In this document: piece after piece, positions 45,214 through 57,375 of the stretch
Numbering within the stretch: position 1 is the first letter of the stretch
Layout of the letters: every line of letters starts with the position of its first letter
Assembly (NCBI GenBank): GCA_023374025.1
Contig: SIJG01000079.1
Coordinates: 372,001-436,000, forward strand
DNA length: 64,000 nt
Direction of reading: 5' to 3'
Origin: Heterodera schachtii
Lineage: Eukaryota; Nematoda; Chromadorea; Rhabditida; Heteroderidae
Program-made: the position numbers and the translations under genes
Notes under the pieces: generated by a model
What the model was told of the DNA's origin: nothing
Database searches by the model: none
What the model saw: the letters and a program-made list of their open reading frames with translations, nothing else

Positions 45214-48200
45214 ATGGCAGCGAAATTCATCTCCAATCAGCGCGGTGGTCACAAATTAATCCACGAGGGCCACAGTTACATAAAGCATCGCCATCGGTCG
45301 ACCCCCGTGGGCGAAGTCACTTATTGGAGGTGCGCAACTGACAAATGAGGGAGGGCAGCGGAAAAGGGGGGGGGGGGGCAATTCGAATTTGGAAATTCAA
45401 ATTAAAATTGAAATTAAAATTTGGAAATTGAAATTGAATAATAATTAATAAATTAAAAGAATTCATTCATTCATTCCCTCGCCCAGATGCGACCAATTGC
45501 ATCGCCTCAAATGTCCCGGGTTCGCGCAGACCAACTCGAGAAGTGACGAAGTTGTGGTAAAGGATTTTATTGGACAAAAGCAAATTAATTGAGCAATTAA
45601 ATATTTAATTTAATTTAAATTTATTGTTATTTGAAGAAGGAAATTCTTTTCAAATAAAAAAAATGCTTTAACACTAAAAAAAAGACAATGTTTTTTTTAT
45701 AATTGATAAAAATCATTAAGCATCCAAAAGGGTGTTCATACGTTTTTTTAAAAGTCGAAACTTTAGACCAAAACTCTCGAACAGCGCTAACAATTAATGA
45801 TTGTTCTATGCATTATTCATTTCTTTTAATTAAGGGAAAAAGGGTGGTTGTTTACGCCAAAAGAAACGTTTATTAGTGCACTACTCAAAAACTGGCCCCA
45901 TAACTCTCTTTGTCGTCGAGAAAATTGGTCATAACCCAAACAACCCCTTTTTTGGTGGGACATAAGTAATGCATCAAATGTTTTATGATTTTAACCTGCT
46001 TTTATACGACCAAAATAGCGTAATACTTCTCTGATAGAGTTTTAATATGCCTAAACGAAATTACTTATCGACACCAATCAAACAACAAATTATTAAAGCA
46101 AAGGAGGCAGGTCAAACTGATCGAGCCGTCTCCGAGCAGTTCAACATCAACAATTCGACTGTTTCACGGGTGTACGCGCGGCACAGACAAACAGGCGACG
46201 TCAGCACAAAGCCCAAGTCTGGACGCCCTCGAAAAACATCGGAATGGCAGGACAGGGCAATCGCAAGGCAATTGAAATTGGATCCAAACAAATCGGCGTC
46301 TGAAGTGGCGGCATGGGCGCGCGGCACTTTCGGGGTCAAAATGAGCAGAAGGACGGCATGCAGAATTTTAAAACGGCGTGGGCTGTATGGACGAAGACCG
46401 GCAAGAAAACCGCTGACCACCAACTTTTGTTTCCCACCAAAAAAAGGGGGGTTGTTTGGGTGATGATCAATTTTCTCGACGACAAAGAGAGAATATCGGG
46501 GCAGTTCCTGGCTGTATGTACAGCCAAATGGACAAAAAATGCAATTAATTATTTGAAAATAATTAAAATGAAATAATTAATGCAGAGAACAATAATTAAT
46601 TGTTAGCGCAATTCTAGAGTTTTGGTCTAAAGTTTCGACTTTCAAAAAAACGTATGAACACCGTTTTGGGTGATTAATGATTTATATCAATTATGAAAAA
46701 AATATTAGTCTTTTTTAGAGTTAAAGCATTTTTTTCAATTTTTTTTCTTAAAATCCCTTTTTTAGGTCACTCGGTCGCACAGCCACGCGCCGTCCTCCAC
46801 CCGAATTGAGGTGCTAATCGCCAAAAGTGACATCCGTCGGGCGGCAGTGAACGCAATTAGTGCAACGCCGGGGGCAATCGTTGCCAATGCGCTGGAGGGC
46901 ATCAGCGACGCGGCAAAGCATCAGTTGCCGAAGATTGCCAATCTAAAAAAGACGGCCACTCGACAGAGGAAAAGCATTGGGGACGGAGCAGCGGGTGAGA
47001 AGGGAAACGGACAAATGAGCAACATTTTAATATTTGGACCAAAGGGTCGACAATTTTCAACTTACCCTAAAATAGGCTGGATAATTAATTAATTTCAAGA
47101 ATTTTTATTTTTCAAAATTGATTAAAACCAAATGAAAAATGATAAAAATTTTCATTGGGATTCCTTTCAAATTAATGACCACTTGACAATTAGTTACTTC
47201 CTTTAAGATAATCCGCTGCCAAGCAGAGAAACACTGCGCAAAAGATTGGTGCAAAACTATCGGAGAAACTGCGTGGGGCGGAAGCGACGGCGAATCCGAG
47301 CAACGGCAGTCACCGACGGACAACCTGTTACAGTACCAAAGCCACAAACATCGCATTACGGTAAGGGCAGGAAAAGGGGAGGGGGGGGGGATGAGAAAGA
47401 GAACAAAAGAATTCATCTTTTACAAAAGCGTGGGAAATTTATTTAAGGAATTGTTTGAAATTTGGAATTTAAAAAAGTTTTCTGATTTTTGAGCAAGGCA
47501 AATAAATCGACTGACTTTTTGGCATTTTATTTTTCATTTCCCCATTTTTTCGTTGCTTCTGCTGACCCAGCGCTTTCGATAAAACAAAGCCAAAGGGCAG
47601 CAGAGGGACAATGCCAAATGGCAACGATAAGGTAATTTTAGAAATTAATTATGGAATAATCACTTAATCTCAATACATAATTAATTGCTTGTTCATTAGC
47701 TTCCGCTCACTTTTAATTTTGATTAGTCACTAATTGATTTATTAGGCATTTAATTAGCTCTGCCGCATTGGATGTTGTGCTAAAGGAATCGTTGCCGCCC
47801 AATTTCATAGAACGGCCGGCGATGCGATCGCTGTTTAAGGCTGTTTTGGAGTTGGGGTTTGTGTTGATTTTTATTCGTGTTAAGAGAATCTGATCAGTCA
47901 TCTTTACGTATGAATGATCGAATTTGCTTATCATTTTATTTTTCTATTTTATTTAATCGCAAAATCAGTGACCAATCCACAAATTGTTGCTAATTAAATA
48001 GGACAATTTCCTTTTTTTATTTAATTCATTTCCGGCATTCTTTTCAGCAAAATGAGCCCCGGCACTTCGCTCGTCGGTTCTTTGCCCGACGAATTGGCGT
48101 TGCGCATGGAAATGAGAAGACACATTGCCAAGGCGCGCAACTCGGCCGACTTCAAACAGTTCATTGAGCTGTTGAAAAGTGGCGGCTGTCTTTCCTATGC

Positions 48201-51200
48201 ATTCGATGAAAGCGGCGGCAAAAGCGTTGTGACAATCAAAGGACATGCGCTAAATGAGCAATTGTAATTATGACGAAGGAAATGATGAAAAACAGAAACC
48301 GAATAATTAGCCACAATTGGGCTAGCTAATTAACCCGAATTAAGCACTAATTGTGCCGGGTGGGAGGGGCTTAATTTGGTCGCTCTAAAATAAATTCATT
48401 AAAACATCAAAATTCTTTCATTAGTGAGCTGCTGAATGCAACTCTCGTCTTCAAAGAGTACAGCGGAGAGAAGCTGCGCGATGTGTTGACCATGGAAATG
48501 GGACGGTGTCTCAACGAACAGTTGGGCTTTTCATCGACGGAAATGGCCAAAATGCACCACGCGATCGCCGACGGGACAATCGAAGTGCCATTCGAAAGTG
48601 CCAGTGGGTGGAAAAAGACAAATTGGATAATTATGAAACTGAAAATATTTTAGCTTTAATCCAAACTATTTTTATTGGCTTTTGAAAATGGCATTTCGGC
48701 TATTTTTTGAGTTCTGAATTGGCGTTTTGTTAGGGTTGCGCCACGTGTGCCTTTGCGATGTGCTGAACAATGTGATCGAGCACACGACTTGCCCATACGC
48801 CGACTCGCAGTTGCACAACCGACGGCACACCGTACAACGACTTAACGAACTGAACAAACTGATTGGACGCGTTCGAGTGATCGTCTTTTGGATATGGTAG
48901 ATGCATTATTGTACATATATAAACTAATGCCATCATAATTTGTTCAAGACAATGCCCAAAAACCGAAAAAGCCAATTGATGGCACAATATTCATTTGTGT
49001 AGCTAACGGAGCCCTTTTACAAATTTTGCCATTTTTGGCTTTAGGTTAACTTTTCCATAAAAACAATGCCAAATCCTTTCTTTATCAGTGAACACTTTGG
49101 CGGTGCCGTTTCTCTCTGCCCTTCCGTTCAATTGCGTCTGTTTTTGCCGACCGCAGACAATCGCCGGCGCCGCTTCGCCAGCACAGTGACAATGCTCAGT
49201 TCGTTCGTCAGCCAATTGGAGGAGGTCGACGCGGTGCTGCGGAACAGCGAACGCAGCGGAGGCGGCGGCGCGGAAATGGCGACGCAAATGCGGAAGGAAT
49301 TAGAACATATTTGTGCCCATAAAGAAGATTTGGAGGCGTATTTGATGGCCACTGAACCGATCGTGGAATGGATAGAATTTTTCGAAGTGAATGATTGAGG
49401 AAAAGAGGACGAGGGAGGGAGTGACAAGCAGGGAGGGGGGAGGTAATTAGCGGAATTAAATTAGCCAATAGCAAATGGGAGGGGAGAGGGGTGTTTTTTT
49501 TAGGGGGGGGGGGGGGGGTCAAAATTCCTGAAAAAGCTAACAATTTCTCCGATATAAAACTTGACTCCCTCTACTTTTTTTTCCCTAGATCTTTTCTTAA
49601 ACATTTTTTTAGGTTTCGCTTTTTCCCAATATTTTCTAATTACTTTATTTTTTCTTTTTTCCATCCTTTAATCTTCGGATCACTTAAAACGATCACTTTC
49701 ATTCACTTGTATTTGCCTCAAGAAAACAATTTCCGTTATAATTAATCTCATTTCATAAGTTTATGATCATTTTAACAGTGTCCATTCAATTATTTATAAT
49801 AATTTCAGGAAAATGATCAGCCCACCATCCATCGCGCGTTGCCCGCGTTGGCGGGCATTGAAAGCGGACTGAACACGCTGCGAATATTGGCCATCCAAAG
49901 TTGTGATGGGGATGGCACAACCAATAATGGTCAAACTGTGCCCAATTCGGCGGTGCTTCAGCGCGAACTGTGCGAAGCGGCACTGGACGCACTCGACTGG
50001 AACATCTCTCCGCTGAGAGGCGCAAAGGGTGCGTTTTGACAGACAGCGAACGGTCGGCATTTTCTGACAAATTTTTGTAGAAAATATAACGATTCTAAAT
50101 GCCATTTAATTTGCCGCTTTGACTCAGAAATGTCATTAAGCTGTTCCTAAACCAGGACAGCTGTGCCATTGGAGAATGGCAATGGGATAATCATTAGCCC
50201 AAACTCTGAATTTGAACGCCGAAAGCATTCCTGCTTAATTAAAATTTTGCTTGATAGTGCCCGTAATTCATTCAGTCAACAAGCATTTGCTATGCACCGC
50301 TGCCGCATTGGACCCGAGCGCGTGGCGTCGTGAATTGCCCGCGGTGTTCGCCAAAGTCGCGCGTTGGACAGAGGAGGAGGTGCTAATGAACGCAGAAATT
50401 AAAAATGGAATTCTGCTAGGAGTTGGCCAACAGGAGACCACCGCGCAGATTGGTGGAGGGGTCGACAAGGACGTCCCAGGATTGTGGCTTCGGGGTGATA
50501 TCCCCCGGAAAATGATTTTTTTTTTTTGCTTTTCATACCACTTTTTGCGCCGAGTTTTTCAAAAAAAAATTTTTTGGTAGCAGATAGTCGCAGCCGGAAA
50601 AAATTTAAAAAATTGAGTGCAATTTGCTAACAACTTTTGTCCAAAAAATGACCATTTCATTTTAAGCAAAATTTTTTTAAAAGAAATTACTGATTTTTTA
50701 GAGTCCGTGGTGCGGATAGGCACCCTGAGAAAATTTGGTTGGTTTTCTCTTGGGGTTTTAACAGTTCACAAAAAAAATAGGTGATTTTTGTGAGGTAAAT
50801 TTCGCGTGCGGGGGCGTCTTGGAGGGGGGGGGGGGTACGTACCACGCATAGCCCCCTGGAAACAGCAGTAATTTAGAATATTTATGCCACTTTAAGTTTT
50901 GTTTCAATTTAACTTCTGAAATCAGATGATTGCCGAACTTCGAATATCTTTTGCGCATGCCATTCTTTCCAAAAGCCATCGTCAGAAAATGCAGAAGCAG
51001 AAACACAAAATGCCACGGCGTTCCGTGTTGCCCTCGAAGAGGCCGTTGTTCAGCTGTGCCGTGGAAGCGGAAGGGGAGGGAAACGAGTGGGAGGAGGACG
51101 AGCAGAGAGACGAAGTGGCGGAGTTTGTCACGGTGGCGAAGCAGTACAGACACACCACCGCCAACAGCAGCATCAACTTCGACCTGCTCAGCTATTGGAA

Positions 51201-51880
51201 CAACGACTTGGCATCACTAGTGGGCACTTTTTTGCATTTGATTTTGTAATTACAGATGGAATGGCAAATTAATGGACCATGTTTTTAAATGATTTGATCA
51301 ATTCAATCCGAATTCTGACTTCCCCTTACCCAATTAGACATTTTCCAATCTCCGTGCGTTGGCTCGTCAAATTTTGTGCGTCCCCGGCGGACACATCGGC
51401 ACGGAGAGAATATTTTCAGTTCAGAATGTGAAACAAAAATTGGCAGAGGAGGACAAATTTGAGGGAAATGAAGCGGAGGTGCCGCCCCGCTGTTCCGCCA
51501 GCACTTCGGCACTGTCTTTCGTTTCTTCCGTTGGCTCGGCGGTGCCATCAACGGCGGCGGCGGATGAAAATGGTCGGACTAATATTAATGATGATTATGA
51601 CGACGACGACGACGATGACGACGATGATGGTGATGATGGTTTTCATTTACCGCAACAAAATGTGCCAACGATTGAATGGGAGCAGCAGAAGCAAAAGTGG
51701 GGATCGATCAAATGCCAAATTAATTTTTTAAAATAATACACATTTTTTAGCGTTTTCGCCGTTTGTTCAGTGCCAAAAAGTGAAGAGGGAGAGGACAAAA
51801 ATTGGAGGATGAGGCGAAATGAGCAGCGCGAAGAAGAGCAAGTGAAAGACGAGAGAATTGACAGGGAAGAAATTAATTGA
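45214..51880 (+). CDS. FLYWCH zinc finger fused to hAT transposase-like protein (931 aa)
   Basis: Fifteen exons join in phase to 2796 nt: 45214–45329, 45487–45556, 46766–46994, 47208–47360, 47571–47631, 47746–47850, 48048–48263, 48425–48603, 48734–48896, 49089–49386, 49809–50028, 50258–50460, 50926–51219, 51338–51696, 51751–51880. Residues 3–85 form a FLYWCH finger: 'FISNQRGGHKLIHEGHSYIK', 'TYWRCDQLHRLKCPGF', then the His pair 'VTRSHSHAPS'. The middle follows the hAT layout ('SAALDVVLKESLPPNFIERP', 'FASTVTMLSSFVSQLEEVD', 'ENDQPTIHRALPAL'). The end is a hAT dimerisation domain: 'FDLLSYWNNDLASL' and 'LARQILCVPGGHIGTERIFS'. Catalytic Asp/Glu residues are not clearly kept, so it may be a domesticated D NA-binding protein rather than an active transposase. 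An Asp run lies near 51597–51625. Exon 12's end and the first Met are the least certain points. Confidence 0.72.
45657..46737 (+). mobile_element. Tc1-type element with very long inverted repeats, internally deleted
   Basis: It lies in intron 2 of the FLYWCH–hAT gene. Inverted repeats run about 45657–45961 and 46427–46737. They include 'GTGTTCATACGTTTTTTT', 'AACTTTAGACCAAAACTCT' and 'CTCTCTTTGTCGTCGAGAAA', with complements on the right. Only about 465 bp in the middle is unique, and it holds the truncated transposase ORF. The repeat arms are far longer than in typical Tc1 elements (often 25–250 bp), so this looks like a foldback-type derivative. Confidence 0.82.
46047..46463 (+). pseudogene. 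Tc1-family transposase, N-terminal DNA-binding part only
   Basis: 138 codons from ATG. It has two helix-turn-helix modules of the paired type ('IKAKEAGQTDRAVSEQFNIN', 'NNSTVSRVYARHRQTG'), the GRPR hook 'KSGRPRKTS', then 'SASEVAAWARGTFGVKMSRR' and 'RILKRRGLYGRRPARKPL'. At that point the right inverted repeat begins and the DDE catalytic domain (about 200 residues in full Tc1 transposases) is missing. It could still bind its repeats but cannot cut DNA. Confidence 0.85.
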
Positions 51881-52631
51881 GGAGAAAATGGGGGGAGGGG
51901 GGAATTATATGATAAATCAATTCAAAAACCACCAATTCACTGGATATTGCCAAGCATAAATCAACAAATTTAATTGGACCTCATTAAATGGTGGCGAAAT
52001 AGGCATTAAAAAAGTTCTAAAAAGGCATTTAAAAAATAAGATAAATTACTCCATCAATAAAACCTTCTTTTTGCTAAATTCATTGTTTATGCTATTTCCC
52101 ACAGATTCTGCAAATTCCTGCGCGGTTTTATAAAATATATTTTTATAATCGTTTACATTTTCATACAAAAAACTAATAATTCCTAAATTATTCATTAGGT
52201 CATGAAAATTTTTTACTCCAACATAAAAAAAAAATTAATTCATCCTAATATTGTTTATTATTTTTTAATTTATCCGAATGAATAGGCGGCGCCTATTTGC
52301 ATCACCGGACCCTCCCCTTCAATTCTGTTAAAAATATGAAAAATAATACCATAATTACGAAGCCTGGAATCAAGAGTCTTGGGATTCGTTAATTTGAATA
52401 TCAACATTACAGAATCAATAAGCAAAATTTCTCATTTTTACGTCATCAAAATTTCTTTCACGTCACACGTAAACAAATTATTTTTTTATAATAATAATAT
52501 TTCTGTATTAAATCTGAAAAAGATAATTTTATTTTCTGACTGTTTTTCTTCTGTTGAATTTTTCATTGTTTATAAAATTTAAATTTAAAAATAATTTTTT
52601 TTTTTTTTTAGATTTTTTAAGAGAATAAAGC
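51881..52631. other. Between FLYWCH–hAT gene and secreted copy C
   Basis: AT-rich. Near 52285 it has 'GGCGGCGCCTATTTGCATCA' with CCGGACCCTCCCC, a diverged copy of the GC hairpin; the duplicate at about 56930 has 'GCCGGTGACTAATTGCATCA'. The 100 bp before 52632 contain TATAAAATTT and likely serve as the promoter of copy C. Confidence 0.45.
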
Positions 52632-53968
52632 ATGTTCACCAATTTTCCATTGTTTTTCTCCACTTTTTCAATTTTTCTGCTCTCTTTGACCCTGCAATTC
52701 CCTCCAAAAATGCTGGGAATGTTTGCTAATTACAATGCTCAGAAAAATGACGGTAATACTTTATTTATAATAAAATAATTTCTTTTGTGTTTTTCTCTTT
52801 TCTTTTTTGAATAAAATAACAAAACTCGGCCGAAAGGCCAATTCAGCTTATGATGACGGAAAAAATAATAAATTAAAATTCTGCATATTTAAAATTGAAA
52901 AACTAGTTATATCTAGGGCTATAAATTATATGCACTAAAAATCCCCCAAATATGCCCTAAAAACCCGAAAAATGCCCAAATATGCACTAAAATATGCCTA
53001 AAAAATTACCCAAAATGGCTTTTAACTCTCAAAAAAATATGCCAAAACTGTGTAAAAATACAGAATTTACTTTAAAATATCGCAACAATAGCTAAGGAGC
53101 GTTTTTAGATAATTGCAAAAAATTTTGATGTTCAAAATTTATACATAGTAATTTCGAATTTTTAAAATTTTTATCATATGCTAAAACAAAATTAAATTTT
53201 CTTATATCAACAATTTTTCAAAGGTTAAAAAATTCAAAATTTTTCGCTTTTCAAGGGTATATTTTTTAAATTCCTAAAAAAGTCGGTCCTTAGGGGGTGT
53301 ATTTTTCATTTTTATTGCATTTTTCTTATGAAAATTTGCCAAAAATGACCGAAATATGCTCTAAAAACGCAAAAAATGGCAAAATATGCATTTATTCTCG
53401 AAAACACCCAAAATATGCTTTTATATCCAATAAAAACCTTAACCAAATCAAAAAATTTTAACGTAGAAATGCTATTTTTGAGCCCCTTTCTTCATAGCAT
53501 ATGCGCAGAAAAAATATGCAAAAGAATAGAATTTATAGCCCTAGTTATATCTCAATTAAAGAAAAACAAAATAAAAATGGGTCGTCCGTCCTCAGCCGAG
53601 TTGTCCTTGTCCTTTGCTGATTTGTCCTGACTCCATCAAAAATAATAAATTTTCAAAACATTTAAATTTAAACAAGGTCATTCGGCCGATGGCGAAAATG
53701 CGAAAAAATTGGAACGAATTGCAAAAGAATGTGAGAAATTTGAGATAAATGTATGCTATCTAAAAAAAAGCTGAAGAAATTCAATTTGATGATGGACAAA
53801 CTCTAAAATTTGGTTGCAAATGGGACATTGAAGCACAGAAATGCGGGCCGAATGATGAAACGGAGAAAGCATTGAAAGGGGAAGAGAAGGAAAAGCCGAG
53901 GAATTTGTTTGGCATGGTTTATCGAATGATTTGGATCGTTGATCATCTGATTAGTGTTGGTGATTAAA
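52632..53968 (+). pseudogene. Small secreted Cys/Lys-rich family, copy C, frameshifted
   Basis: Exon 1 (52632–52752) is intact, with signal peptide 'MFTNFPLFFSTFSIFLLSLT' and 'LQFPPKMLGMFANYN'. Exon 2 begins at 53677 in the right phase ('GHSADGENAKKLERIAKECE') but hits an extra A in the A run at 53762–53769, where copy D has seven. The frame is lost and ends soon after. Beyond the shift the same 'FGCKWDIEAQKC' module can be read in the other frame. The intron has been enlarged by a MITE. Confidence 0.65.
52914..53543. mobile_element. hAT-like MITE in intron of copy C, filled site
   Basis: TAGGGCTATAAATT at 52914 is complementary to AATTTATAGCCCTA ending at 53543. GTTATATC flanks both sides as an 8-bp duplication. 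The interior is built from 'ATATGCACTAAAAATAT'-type repeats. The same intron in the duplicated unit (57440–57722) lacks it, so the insertion is later than the duplication. Confidence 0.88.
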
Positions 53969-54327
53969 AAGATTTGTTGCTGATTTTTTCATTCATTTTC
54001 AAATGTATTCTTTGGGGTAGGGATTTTTTGTTATCAAAAAATCCATAATGTTAATTAAATAGTGACGAAAAATGACAAAAAAAAAGAATGAAAATTGTGA
54101 TTAAATTTTTTTTGGTAAAATTTAATTATAAAAACATTTTTCAACTTTTTTTTTTGCAAAGAAAAAGCGATTTTTTCCTTTGTTTCATTTTTTCAACGGA
54201 ACTTATTGAATTTAACTTTAGAAACCTGTAAAACAAATTTCTGGCTTTTTGGCCAAATATTTGAACATTTTTTTGCAAGTTACATTCTTAGGTGATTATT
54301 TTTTCCTTAAAAAATAGGAATGTCCAA

Positions 54328-54667
54328 CAAGGGCGTAGCCAGGACCTTCGTTTCGGGGGGGGGGGGCAACTCAAAAAGTCGATTCTTAGGGGTGTATTTT
54401 TTCGTTTTTGTAAACCTCTATTTTTAGGGGTGTATTTTCGTGTTTTTTTTAAAATTGATTTAGACATTGTTGTGAACGCCTTTAAAAATGTGAAAAATAG
54501 ACGCATTCAATTGTAAATGATCTGGTTTTCATTTCATTTCATAAACTCTTTTGTTATTTTTACATAAAAATTAATATAATATTTCAAAAAAATTTTTTTT
54601 TTTCAAAAAATTCTGTTTTCGGGGGGGGGGGGGCCTGGCCCCCCCCCCCCCCCAAGCTACGCCCTTG
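54328..54667. mobile_element. MITE with CAAGGGCGTAGCC termini, 8-bp duplication
   Basis: CAAGGGCGTAGCC at 54328 faces GCTACGCCCTTG ending at 54667. ATGTCCAA is repeated directly on both sides. The inside carries G runs (54355–54366, 54622–54633) and a C run (54639–54652). Same family as 7335–7497. Confidence 0.87.
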
Positions 54668-55237
54668 ATGTCCAAATATTATTCCTAATGATGCATAGAT
54701 ATTGACGTTAAAATGAAGAATTTTCGGGCTAAAAAGTTATTTATGAAAATTAGAAAATGTTTAAAAATAGTTTTTTTTAAATAATTGTAAATTTTGAATG
54801 TTTTTTGAATGCTCATTTGCAAGGACATCCTTGGAAAAAAGGACTGTTTCAAATTTCCAATAGACGAGGCCCTAATCCAAGGACGTCCTTGGCATCCAAG
54901 GACGAATAGCAGTCCTGACCTATCACAATTTGCACTATAATATATTCAATAAATAGGCAAAAGAAAAGTTTTAAAGGTATTGAAATTTTGATGGAAAATT
55001 TAATTTTAATCCGCTATTTTGGAATTTATATTTATACTTATTTTTAAGACTTTAATTAATATATATTTTTTTATTATAATTACATCATTTAAACACAAAA
55101 TCACTCATAATTAAAAATTACATACTAGTATTGTATAAATGTATTTTTATTGTAAGTTTTAAAAATATTAGAGTTAAAATTATGAAACTTTCATGTAGGC
55201 TGGTAGCGGAATTTTTATTTTTATTTAGATTGCAGTG
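54668..55237. other. Tail of duplicated unit 1
   Basis: AT-rich, no gene. 54820–54905 holds several 'CCAAGGACG' / 'CATCCTTGG' short repeats in both orientations. Its counterpart in unit 2 is 58818–59285. Confidence 0.45.
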
Positions 55238-56506
55238 GTTGGACAGAGGAGGAGGTGCTAATGAACGCAGAAATTAAAAATGGAATTCAGCTGGGCGTTG
55301 TCCAACATGGACCACCACGCAGATTGGTGGAGGAACAACTTTTGTCCAAAAATAACCATTACATTTTAAGCAAAATTTTTAAAAGAAATTACTGATTTTT
55401 TAGAGTCCATGGTACCGATAGGCACCCAGAGAAAATTTTGTTGGTTTTCTCTTGGGGTTTTAACAGTTTCACAAAAAAAAGGGTTGAGAGGGGGGGGGGG
55501 GGGGACCTCCCCCTGGAAACAGCAGTAATTTAGAACATTTATGCCACTTTAAGTTTTGTTTCTATTTAACTTTTGAACTCAGATACTTGCCGAAGTTCGA
55601 ATATCTTTTGCGCATGCCATTCTTTCCAAAAGCCATCGTAAGCAAATGCAGCAGCAGAAACACAAAATGCCACGCCGTGCCGTGTTGCCCTCGAAGAGGC
55701 CGTTGTTCAGCTGTGCCGTGGAAGCGGAAGGGGAGGGAAACAAGCGGGAGGAGGACGAGCAGAGGGACGAAGTGGCGGAGTTTGTCACGGTGGCGAAGCA
55801 GTACAGACACACCACCGCCAACAGCAGCATCAACTTCGACCTGCTCAGCTATTGGAACAACGACTTGGCATCACTAGTGGGCATTTTTGCATTTGATTTT
55901 GTAATTATAAAACTAATGATCCAAAAATAATATTTTTAAATGAATTGGTCAATCCAATCCGAATTCTGACTTCCCTTACACAATTAGACTTTTTCCAATC
56001 TCCGTGCGTTGGCTCGTCAAATTTTATGCGTTCCCGGCGGACACATCGGCACGGAGAGAATATTTTCAGTTCAAAATTCCAAACAAAAACTGGCAGAGGA
56101 GGACAAATTTGAGGGAAATGAAGCGGAGGTGCCGCCCCTGTCTTTCGTTTCTTCCGTTGGCTCGGCGGTGCCATCAATGGCGGCGGCGGATGAAAATGGT
56201 CGGACTAATATTAATGATGCTTATGATGACGACGATGATGATGGTGGCGATGAATGGCATATGCAACGGAGTCATTTCCCACAACAAAATGTGCCAACGA
56301 TCGAATGGGAGCAGCAGAAGCAAAAGTGGTGAATTGATCAATTGCCAAATTCATTTTAAAATAATATATATTATATATTTTTTAGCGTTTTCGCCATTTG
56401 TTCAGTGCCAAAAAATGAAGAGGGCGAGTGGAGGATGAAGCGAAATGAGCAGCGCGAAGAAGAGCAAGTGAAAGACGAGAGAATTGACGGGGAAGAAATT
56501 AATTGA
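55238..56506 (+). pseudogene. 5'-truncated duplicate of the FLYWCH–hAT gene's 3' end
   Basis: Begins inside the equivalent of exon 12 (frame altered there) and continues with the three last exons: 55583–55876, 55988 to about 56327, and 56386–56506. These remain open and in phase, with 'LARQILCVPGGHIGTERIFS' and the charged last exon ending 'GEEIN'. It lacks the FLYWCH finger and most of the hAT body, and no promoter or start is evident. The Asp run and an Ala/Ser stretch are shorter than in the parent, and 'WHMQRSHFPQQN' replaces 'GFHLPQQN'. That the last exon is open in both copies confirms it as a true exon of the parent. Confidence 0.72.
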
Positions 56507-57375
56507 GGAGAAATGGGGGGAGGGGAATTATGTGAAAATCAAATCAAAAGCCACCAATTAATGGATATTGCCAAGCATAAACCAACAAATTTAATTGGAC
56601 CTCATTAAATGGTGGCGAAATAGGCGCCTAGGCATTAAAAAGTTCTAAAAACGCAATTTTAAAAAACAATATAAATTACTCCATCAATAAAACCTTATTT
56701 TTGCTAAATTCATTGTTTATGCTATTTCCCCCAAAAATGCAGAAATTGGAACGAAATCTGCAAATTCCTGCGCGGTTTTATAAAAATTATTTTTAATTTT
56801 CATACAAAAAACCAATAATTCCTAAATTATTCATTACGTCATGAAAATTTTTTACTCCAAAATAAAAAAAAATTAATTCATCCTAATATTGTTTATTATT
56901 TTTTAATTTATCCGAATGAATAGCCGGTGACTAATTGCATCACCGGACCCTCCCCCTTCAATTCTGTGAAAAATATGAAAAATAATACCATAATTACGAA
57001 GCCTTGGAATCGAGAGTCTTGGGATTCGACATTTTTACCACTAATAATTTAAAATATCAACATTACAGAATCAATAAGCAAAATTTTCTCATTTTTACGC
57101 CATCAAACTTTCTTTCACGTCACTCACACGTAAAAAGCCAAAAATGTTTGAAAACCCGGTTCCTTGGGTACTTTCGGCCATAACTTTGCTCAAGCTTGGC
57201 CAAATTTTTTGCAATTTAGGTGAACTAATAGAGAAATGTTAGGGCTATCGAACCATACCAAGAATGTCTAATTTGGTTGACCTTGACAAAAATTATGGAC
57301 AGTTTTATGTTGACATTTTTCATTTGATGGTTTTTTATATAACGCCCTTTTTGATGGTTTTTATATAACGACTCA
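56507..57375. other. Intergenic in unit 2, with foldback-family fragment
   Basis: Counterpart of 51881–52690. 57145–57370 is extra relative to unit 1 and contains 'GTTAGGGCTATCGAACCATA' with flanks matching the complement of 25990–26110, so a foldback-family piece inserted here and replaced the start of secreted copy D exon 1. Confidence 0.5.

Noticed and set aside
50800..50830. A GCGGGGGCG copy on the plus strand as part of the Helitron motif set
   Set aside because: A single copy in a G-rich intron, opposite strand and no neighbours; treated as chance.
51459..51731. Second-frame ORF across the Asp run
   Set aside because: The repeat GAT/GAC reads as Met/Thr in this frame; the Asp frame continues the hAT dimerisation domain.
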